Assembly (NCBI GenBank): GCA_903892365.1
Contig: CAITIF010000359.1
Span: 1-9,377 of the forward strand
From: an uncultured Pirellula sp.
GTDB taxonomy: Bacteria > Planctomycetota > Planctomycetia > Pirellulales > Pirellulaceae
Direction: 5' to 3'
Length of the DNA: 9,377 nt
Part shown: one piece after another, positions 1 through 5,723 of the stretch
How positions within the stretch are numbered: position 1 is the stretch's first letter
How the letters are laid out: every line of letters begins with the position of its first letter
Notes under the pieces: generated by a model
Database searches by the model: none
The model's input: only the letters and a program-made list of their open reading frames with translations
Told to the model about the DNA's origin: nothing
Position numbers and translations under genes: made by a program

Positions 1-213
1 ACCATCCCGGTTGATATCCACAAAAACGGGTCGGTCGACCAAAGACAGATCCGAGCGGGAGCCATATCCTCGAGACGCGTCGACATCATCAAACACGAAA
101 ACATCGAGCCCCGCTAGCACGCGACGGTCTTCCAAAGTGTCAAAGCGAAGCACCTGCCGGCGGTGCTTCAGACGCCTTTGCCTTATCTGGATTGTTCGGA
201 GATGAGAAAACAT
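1..213 (-). CDS. Planctomycete secreted protein, N-terminal part (runs off left edge)
   Basis: Read on the minus strand from the ATG at 213-211, an open frame of 71 codons reaches the window edge without a stop, so only the N-terminus is present. Residues 11-20 are very basic (RQRRLKHRRQ) and residues 27-35 read LEDRRVLAG. This is the signature of planctomycete extracellular proteins (the Planc_extracel type of N-terminus), in which a basic stretch and LEDR/LEPR-R-x-LA lie close to the export signal. The visible part ends in VFVDINRDG, an Asp/Asn-rich turn like those in dockerin, SdrD-B-like or other calcium-binding extracellular domains; that domain guess is inference. A TAA lies in frame two codons upstream of the ATG, so this is the first possible ATG. 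No clear Shine-Dalgarno is seen. The gene is divergent from the SUMF1-like gene at 523. Confidence is high that it is coding, low for function. Confidence 0.8.
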   Translation of the reverse strand, partial: MFSHLRTIQIRQRRLKHRRQVLRFDTLEDRRVLAGLDVFVFDDVDASRGYGSRSDLSLVDRPVFVDINRDG

Positions 214-218
214 GTTTT
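207..218. promoter_or_regulatory. 12-bp perfect palindrome over the start codon of the leftmost gene
   Basis: AAAACATGTTTT is its own reverse complement and covers the minus-strand ATG at 213-211. It could be a dimeric-regulator site or a weak RNA structure at the start codon. A 12-bp AT-rich palindrome can also occur by chance in a region this size, so this is only a candidate. Confidence 0.2.
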
Positions 219-522
219 ACAACTCAACTAGCGAGCTAAAGAAGAGAGGTTCTTGGAGACCCGATGTGAAAATCTACAGTGATACCGAATCGTAGCGAGT
301 GTGTGTGTTTCACTACTTTAGCTGTTTACGCGGTGTCTGAACATGGTTTCCGCATTAAAATTCGCACATATCGTCTCGTCCTGAAAGAATGCTGGAATGC
401 CCCTATAAGTACTCATCGAACATGGTTTGGATTGACGCCGCACCTAGAAAGTTCGGGGGATCCAAGTTAATCTTGTAGAAACGGTTTCAAAAAAGCACCC
501 TTCGATTTCCTTGTGGTAAACC
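214..522. other. Divergent intergenic region, no convincing gene
   Basis: These 309 bases separate the minus-strand gene starting at 213 from the plus-strand gene starting at 523, so promoters for both must lie here or in the flanks. I could not identify a convincing -35/-10 pair. A 63-codon GTG-start frame at 279-470 has no recognisable features and is probably not a gene. The region contains an exact 11-bp direct repeat (GAACATGGTTT at 339-349 and 418-428). Its first eight bases in reverse complement (AAACCATG) recur at 518-525, across the start codon of the next gene. Confidence 0.6.
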
Positions 523-1746
523 ATGAAGCTTTGTAGCTCCCAGTCTTTTCAATTACCCGCGACGGCATTTTTTGCGCTGACGCTCTGTGCTCTCGCCATC
601 GGTGAAGAATCGAAGACAAGCCAGTCCGAAACGAGCCTGACACTTGGTATTAGCAAATCGAAACCTGAAAGCGGACCGTTTGTTGCCATCGATGGAGGTA
701 AGGGTGGTTACATGGTTCCTTACACCCAGGTTCTGGAGCGAACCAGTATTGTTTTTGAGATGATTCCTGTACCAGGCGGAAAGGCATTAGTCGGCTCCCC
801 CGAGACCGAACCAGGACGATCTGACGATGAGGGTCCACAATACACCGCCGAGCTAGATCCCTATTGGGTCGCCAAGACGGAACTGACTTGGGCCGAATAC
901 AAAACCTTTATGCGGTCCTACGACATCTTCAAAAAATTAGCCTCGCAAGGAATTCGACAGGTCGACGACAGCAATCGAGCCGACGCGATTACGGTTCCGA
1001 CACCACTTTATGAGCCCAGTCACACCTATGAATATGGTGACGATCCGAAACAACCAGCGGTCACGATGACTCAGTACGCCGCCAAACAGTACACCAAATG
1101 GCTTAGCGGTTTGACGGGTGTGCAGTACCGACTTCCGACCGAAGCGGAGTGGGAGCATGCGGCCCGGGGTGGATCAAATGCACCTTATTGCTTCGGGGAT
1201 AGCATCGAGGAACTAGACAAATACGCCGTCTTCTCCGGAAATGCTACCAAGGGTGCTGCTCGCGTCGGAAGCAAAGCCCCGAATGCGTATGGGCTCCACG
1301 ACATGCACGGAAATGCATGGGAGTGGACAATCGATCAATACGCGGCAACAGGATTCGGCGATCGAGGGGGAAAGACCTTCACAGGCCTAATGGGTACTGC
1401 TTGGCCGACCGAATCGGACTCCCGAACGGTACGTGGTGGTGGCTGGCAAGATTCGGCGGAACGTGTGCGTGCCGCTGTTCGAATGGGCTCGGTCGACGAA
1501 GAATGGAAGGAACGTGATCCAAACGTCCCACTAAGCCCATGGTGGTTCACCACCGATCCGGCTCGGGCTGTTGGGATGCGGTTGGTTCGATCCTTGACTC
1601 CTCTGAAGGGGGAGGAATTGAACAAGTTTTGGGAAATCGACGCGACCGGTATTCAAGAGGACGTTGACGCTAGGCTCAAAGAAGGGCGTGGTGCATTGGG
1701 ACTTGCAGTCCCCGAGCTGCTGCCGCTCTACCAGCGTAAAAAGTAA
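523..1746 (+). CDS. Secreted SUMF1/FGE-fold protein lacking the catalytic cysteines
   Basis: This 407-residue protein has an N-terminal Sec signal peptide (hydrophobic core about residues 11-26, likely cleaved near ALAIG-EE) and then a formylglycine-generating-enzyme-type domain from about 77 to 357. Family landmarks in order are MIPVPGGKALVGSPETEPGR (80-99), the DEGPQ turn (102-106), YWVAKTELTWAEYKTF (114-129), PAV-MTQYAAKQYTKWL (178-194), YRLPTEAEWEHAARGG (202-217), NAYGLHDMHGNAWEWT (254-269), RTVRGGGW (301-308) and a closing VGMRLVRSL (350-358). The C-terminal DPNVPLSPWWFT stretch resembles planctomycete members of the family. True FGE needs a cysteine pair near the C-terminus. Here the only mature cysteine is C223, so oxidation of sulfatase cysteines is not expected, and a binding or structural role in the periplasm is more likely. 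No clear Shine-Dalgarno precedes the ATG. The stop lies 9 bp before the EboC-like gene, suggesting one transcript. Confidence 0.9.
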   Translation: MKLCSSQSFQLPATAFFALTLCALAIGEESKTSQSETSLTLGISKSKPESGPFVAIDGGKGGYMVPYTQVLERTSIVFEMIPVPGGKALVGSPETEPGRSDDEGPQYTAELDPYWVAKTELTWAEYKTFMRSYDIFKKLASQGIRQVDDSNRADAITVPTPLYEPSHTYEYGDDPKQPAVTMTQYAAKQYTKWLSGLTGVQYRLPTEAEWEHAARGGSNAPYCFGDSIEELDKYAVFSGNATKGAARVGSKAPNAYGLHDMHGNAWEWTIDQYAATGFGDRGGKTFTGLMGTAWPTESDSRTVRGGGWQDSAERVRAAVRMGSVDEEWKERDPNVPLSPWWFTTDPARAVGMRLVRSLTPLKGEELNKFWEIDATGIQEDVDARLKEGRGALGLAVPELLPLYQRKK

Positions 1747-1755
1747 TCAGTTCCC

Positions 1756-2754
1756 GTGAACAGTCCCATTCGCGCTTGGGCGCAACTAGTTCGTGTGCCC
1801 AACACGTTGACCTCCTGTGCCGACGTGTTGGCGGGTCTAGTTTTAGTTGTGGGCGGTTGGAACTCCACCCCAAAGTTGCTTATCCCGCTGGTTGTCGTGT
1901 CTCTCGCCTCCGTTTGCTTTTACTGGGCGGGAATGGTCCTGAACGATGTTCACGATTTCGAGAAAGACAAACTTCAACGACGCAATGGCCCCCTCGTTGA
2001 TGGACGCATCAGCATCCAAACAGCAAGGCTAGCTGGATGGGGGCTACTGGCAGGTGGGTGGTGCTTGGCGTTGCTCGCTAGAGCCTTGGTGCCAGATTCG
2101 TTGGTGGATGTGGCCAATGCACGTCATTTCACATGGATGATCTTACCAATGAGCACAGCCTTGGCTGTTTGCATTGTTGCGTACGACAGTCGGTTGAAAG
2201 CCACGCAACTGGGCCCATGGCTGATGGGCTTATGCCGAGGGCTAAACATGGCTTTAGGAGTCTCCATCGGAACAGCCGTTCTTTGGCCCTCTTCACAAGC
2301 TTGGGTGTGCACCCTGAGTGTTGTTTTGGGCCATATTTTATTTGTCGTTGGGATTACTTTGGCCGCACGACGCGAGGGACTGATGCAGCAATCTTGGTTG
2401 CGAATGATTGCCGCTTGGAGCACAAGCCTGCTAGGAGTGGCCGCAATCGCAACCAGTTCCCTGTGGGGATCCAATCTGTTCTGGTCCACCGAAACGGAAT
2501 ACCGTCTCGACCCTGGATCGTTGTTTCCTATTTTGGTTTTTCTTCTCGCTTTGCCTTGGCTACGCCGAGCAATTCTATCCGTATCGAAACCTGGTGTCGG
2601 AACACTTGTACCAGCGATCAAACAAGCAATCCTAACGATTATCTTTTTGGACGCAGCCGTAGCGCTTCAATATGGCGGAAATGTGCCAGGACTGATCGTA
2701 TGCAGCTTTGCGATTCCGACGTTGGCGCTGGCTCGAATCTTTCGCATGACTTAA
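1756..2754 (+). CDS. UbiA-superfamily prenyltransferase, EboC-like
   Basis: This 332-residue integral membrane protein has about eight or nine hydrophobic segments. UbiA-type enzymes transfer a polyprenyl chain from its diphosphate to an acceptor inside the membrane. The first Asp-rich motif is intact as NDVHDFEKD (N63, D64, D67, D71), which binds the Mg-diphosphate. A second-motif candidate is YDSRLK (143-148). The stretches QLGPWLMGLCRGLNMALG (151-168), AIKQAILTIIFLDAAVALQYGG (287-308) and the ending LALARIFRMT match my recollection of the EboC subfamily, a UbiA-like member of the ebo cluster found in cyanobacteria and other phyla. No other ebo gene is visible here, so substrate and product are unknown. 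The start is GTG at 1756. The preceding in-frame codons reach the stop of the SUMF1-like gene at 1744-1746, so the start cannot lie much further upstream, and the N-terminal IRAWAQLVRVPN fits the family's usual start. Coupling to the upstream gene is likely. Confidence 0.85.
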   Translation: MNSPIRAWAQLVRVPNTLTSCADVLAGLVLVVGGWNSTPKLLIPLVVVSLASVCFYWAGMVLNDVHDFEKDKLQRRNGPLVDGRISIQTARLAGWGLLAGGWCLALLARALVPDSLVDVANARHFTWMILPMSTALAVCIVAYDSRLKATQLGPWLMGLCRGLNMALGVSIGTAVLWPSSQAWVCTLSVVLGHILFVVGITLAARREGLMQQSWLRMIAAWSTSLLGVAAIATSSLWGSNLFWSTETEYRLDPGSLFPILVFLLALPWLRRAILSVSKPGVGTLVPAIKQAILTIIFLDAAVALQYGGNVPGLIVCSFAIPTLALARIFRMT

Positions 2755-2774
2755 GCCGTTGCACAGACGAAACG

Positions 2775-5405
2775 TTACCTTGCAATTGCTTCTTGTTGAG
2801 CCTTTACTAAGGCGACGTGCGGCGATTGCGATTCGCTGACAGCGATTCCCAACCAACCGTCTCGCATCTCCAATTGTGAGACAGCCAAACCTGCAGCTCG
2901 TGTATCGATTAGAAGTTCGTCCGAAACCATTGGGATGGTGGAACGATTCGAGAAGACTCGCGAGAAAATGGCTCGCAAAGGTACTTTGTCTCGAATCGCA
3001 AGACGTTGACCGTCCACGCTAATGACTCCATCCCTAGTCAGTTCTGCCTTCAAACCATCCACAGTCGGAAGATAGGATGTCCGAATGGTAAAGTTCTTGA
3101 GATGAATACGACCAGGTTGCTCCAGCGATGCAACGCGAAGAGTCAACCACATACGATTATCCTCAAACTCAACCGTCATCGGACGAGCTTCATTGAAGCG
3201 AATAGTTACGTCTTGCGCAGCTTCCTCGTCAATCTTCTGACGCGGCTGTTGCAACAGGTCGGCGATTTTATCGGACAGATCTTGCATGGTCCATGGTCGA
3301 TCACCCGCAACTACTTGTCCCGCCATGTTGTTGAAAGTCGACTGGTGGATTTGCAGAGACAATTGACTATCCGAGGGAGCGACCGGACGCGGTGTGTAAG
3401 CCGACAACTGATCGTTGCTTGCAACTCGATATCGTACCACCAAGCGAGTGTCCGTAGTTTGCATGTCAACCACCATCGGATGCAGATCCAGTGACTGCAA
3501 TGGGCCAATGAGTCGCTTTTCGAATTGAGTTTTGGTAGAACTAATCTTGCTCTGAAGCTGCGTGTCGAATTCAGAATCCGTTTGTTTGGCGATCGTCTTT
3601 TGCATGATTCGTTTCGCAACGGGTCGAGCCTTCACGAACTCATCATGAACAAACTGTCGAACCATATCACCCAATATAGGGAGCTTATCCCAATCGGTCG
3701 AAAATCGCTTTAACGAATCGTTCGATTCCACGGTGGCTGGATTTCCATTGATTTCGAGCCCACTGGTCGAAATTCGAATAGAACGAACGGCATTCACGTT
3801 TGCGATCGACGCGTTGTAGAATGCTGCTCCGTGGCGACTAGATTTCGTGTTACTAGTGATATCGCCGCTCAAGTTCAAAGCAATGTTCCAAGCAGCATCA
3901 TCGGCCACAAAGTCGGCTTTCAAGCGAGTCGAAACTTGGCTTGTGCCTCGGGTGTCCGCACCAAGAATGTTCTGCCGAACAGGCTTCTCGGTAAGCGAGG
4001 GCCCCGGCATCATTCGATTGATAAAGTCTTCGGAGACGGCGAGCCGCAAGTTGGCGTTTCGGTAATGCATACCGATTGCTTGTGAAATCGCAGCTTGTTC
4101 AGGGTGCTCCGAAAAGCGGAGCGATTGCATAGCATCTGCCAGCGATGCACTGCAGCGATGAACAGGATCCGATTCAAGCGTTTCAATGTCTTCTAATATT
4201 TTTTGGTAGTTGACAGGACCGATCGAAATCGGATGCAATTGATCTGCCAGCTTGTGGACTTCGGTCGAGATCAAGATCCTGCGTTGTGTCTCGGCCACTC
4301 TCGTATCCGTCACTCTACCCAGGAACTGGCGGACCAAGTCCACTTGCGCTTGCTGGCTCTTGATGTCGCCCGCGGCTAGACCCTTGAGTGCATCAAGCAT
4401 CAAGTAGTTTTCCCAGCTCTTGATGTCGCCGGTAGCTTGAAGCGAAACTTCGACGTTCTTGATGCATTCCATCAAATCCGCCGAATCAAATTCATGCTTG
4501 CGAACAGATACAAACTGTGCACGATCGCGACTGACACATCGGGCCACCGACGACCAGACCGACACCCTACGCTCGATCGAATAGGCCAATCTCGCGATTT
4601 CACGAGAGAGAGTTGCGTCCTGGTTTGCAACTTCGGTCCCAAGTGCAACGCCCTGTTCTGCCAACCTGCGAAGTTCTTCTAATGCCAAAATCGATTGATC
4701 GTCGTTCAAGTTCAGTGACTGCAAACGCTCGTAACCATCGGTGACCTGATCGAGCCACGAATGAACATCCTGATTTCTTCCGGACGTGATTCGAAGCAAA
4801 TCGATCTCTCTAACAAGTGATACGGATGCCGGCCAAGCGTTGCCCTTCCGAACCGTCGACGTTTCATAACGAGGACTCAATGACGGGATGGCTCCCTCTG
4901 AAATTTCTCGGAAGGTAGCAAGTGGGCTGCTCGTATCACTGGGAACCGAATCCACAGTCCGAGTGACCGAAACGCTTGTTGCAATGGTCGGATTCGATTG
5001 TGCTGCTCGCTCAGCCAGAGCCGATGGGCTTCGCTGTTGCTGGATCGCTTCCAAAAAGGGATCCAAGTTATTGGAGATCGCAATAGGCGCCGACAACCTT
5101 GCCCCCGAGGGTGGGTCAAGCATTGCGATCGATGGTGCACTTGCACTGCGGTAGTTCAGCCATGCCGTGTTTTCGGATGTTTCCCGCAACGGCTCAATAT
5201 CTAGCGGAATCAACTCAGTTGCTATCTTAGGGATCCACTTTGGCGTCGTTGAAACGCTGATCGTGGAAGTCCTCGGGTCGTGATAGTATCCTGGGCGTTT
5301 TGCTTTCGAAAACTGTTCGCTGGCGGATAAGATGATAAGCAAGCAGATTGCGAATGCTGCTGCATATACCCAGCCACGGAGCCCGCGTGCCGACTCGTTT
5401 GCCAT
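2775..5405 (-). CDS. Large membrane-anchored or secreted protein of unknown function
   Basis: I do not recognise this family. From the preferred ATG at 5405 the protein has 876 residues. The frame also stays open to an ATG at 5546 and a TTG at 5549, giving up to 924. With the short form, residues 11-28 (GWVYAAAFAICLLIILSA) form a signal anchor or uncleaved signal right after a basic N-terminus, which is the normal arrangement. Next comes a Ser/Thr/Pro-rich, probably disordered stretch (about 44-192), a mainly helical charged region (about 197-462), and a beta-rich C-terminal half (about 492-857) with alternating polar/hydrophobic strands and an amphipathic helix near 583-625. The body should therefore be outside the cytoplasmic membrane. 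AGGG lies eight bases before the 5405 ATG. In the 48 extra codons five of six arginines are AGA/AGG, unlike most of the gene, which favours the short form. It is transcribed alone, convergent with the EboC-like gene. Confidence 0.85.
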   Translation of the reverse strand: MANESARGLRGWVYAAAFAICLLIILSASEQFSKAKRPGYYHDPRTSTISVSTTPKWIPKIATELIPLDIEPLRETSENTAWLNYRSASAPSIAMLDPPSGARLSAPIAISNNLDPFLEAIQQQRSPSALAERAAQSNPTIATSVSVTRTVDSVPSDTSSPLATFREISEGAIPSLSPRYETSTVRKGNAWPASVSLVREIDLLRITSGRNQDVHSWLDQVTDGYERLQSLNLNDDQSILALEELRRLAEQGVALGTEVANQDATLSREIARLAYSIERRVSVWSSVARCVSRDRAQFVSVRKHEFDSADLMECIKNVEVSLQATGDIKSWENYLMLDALKGLAAGDIKSQQAQVDLVRQFLGRVTDTRVAETQRRILISTEVHKLADQLHPISIGPVNYQKILEDIETLESDPVHRCSASLADAMQSLRFSEHPEQAAISQAIGMHYRNANLRLAVSEDFINRMMPGPSLTEKPVRQNILGADTRGTSQVSTRLKADFVADDAAWNIALNLSGDITSNTKSSRHGAAFYNASIANVNAVRSIRISTSGLEINGNPATVESNDSLKRFSTDWDKLPILGDMVRQFVHDEFVKARPVAKRIMQKTIAKQTDSEFDTQLQSKISSTKTQFEKRLIGPLQSLDLHPMVVDMQTTDTRLVVRYRVASNDQLSAYTPRPVAPSDSQLSLQIHQSTFNNMAGQVVAGDRPWTMQDLSDKIADLLQQPRQKIDEEAAQDVTIRFNEARPMTVEFEDNRMWLTLRVASLEQPGRIHLKNFTIRTSYLPTVDGLKAELTRDGVISVDGQRLAIRDKVPLRAIFSRVFSNRSTIPMVSDELLIDTRAAGLAVSQLEMRDGWLGIAVSESQSPHVALVKAQQEAIAR
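4356..4430 (-). repeat. Exact 15-bp direct repeat inside the large unknown gene
   Basis: GCTCTTGATGTCGCC occurs at 4356-4370 and again at 4416-4430, exactly 60 bp apart and so in the same frame. On the coding strand it gives two GDIKS copies 20 residues apart (GDIK at residues 326-329 and 346-349 of the short form), with partly similar flanks (SLQATGDIK and LKGLAAGDIK). This may be a remnant of a local duplication in the helical region, or chance. Confidence 0.4.
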
Positions 5406-5549
5406 CCTTAGCACCCTATTCAGAACGCACGAAGGCGTCGAAAATGATTTTGAAAAGTCTGCGATGAGGTCCAGAAACCAGCTAACCACCCTCACGCTCT
5501 CTATTCTTCGGTTGTTGACGTGCCCGTCATCGACCTCTCTCAGCATCAA

Positions 5550-5723
5550 TTCACGAGATCTCTAGGGGGGAATTGCGGAGTCGTTCGTTCTAGGTAATTT
5601 GTAGCATGCGGCCCCCTTCTTTTGGTCCCGTGGCATGGCGGTATGACTGAGAGTATGATTGTCGGTATTCTTTGCCTATTCCTCCTCTTTGCCGCACGTT
5701 AACTCTATTGCTGGAACGATACA
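5550..5723. other. Divergent promoter region between the large unknown gene and the S9 peptidase
   Basis: These 174 bases (318 if the minus-strand gene starts at 5405) separate two divergent genes and should hold both promoters. I could not define convincing promoter hexamers. Visible details are a GAGATCTC palindrome and a run of six Gs near the left end, a CCCCC run in the middle, and a 15-codon hydrophobic frame at 5655-5702 just before the peptidase start. Confidence 0.5.

Noticed and set aside
11..205. 64-codon plus-strand frame rich in Ser, Arg and Thr
   Set aside because: It lies opposite the minus-strand gene with the LEDRRVLA motif and has the low-complexity composition of an antisense shadow.
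279..470. 63-codon GTG-start frame in the first intergenic region
   Set aside because: No ribosome site, no recognisable domain or signal, and it ends without relation to neighbours. It is more likely chance.
2124..2621. 165-codon minus-strand frame inside the EboC-like gene
   Set aside because: It is antisense to a gene with clear UbiA motifs, and its sequence is Arg/Ser-rich with no domain.
2133..2810. 225-codon plus-strand frame overlapping the EboC-like gene
   Set aside because: It is an out-of-frame shadow of the UbiA gene, with Cys/Arg/Ser-rich composition and no domain, and it runs past the true stop.
3006..3494. 162-codon plus-strand frame inside the large unknown gene
   Set aside because: It is antisense to the 876-924 residue frame, with no start context or domain.
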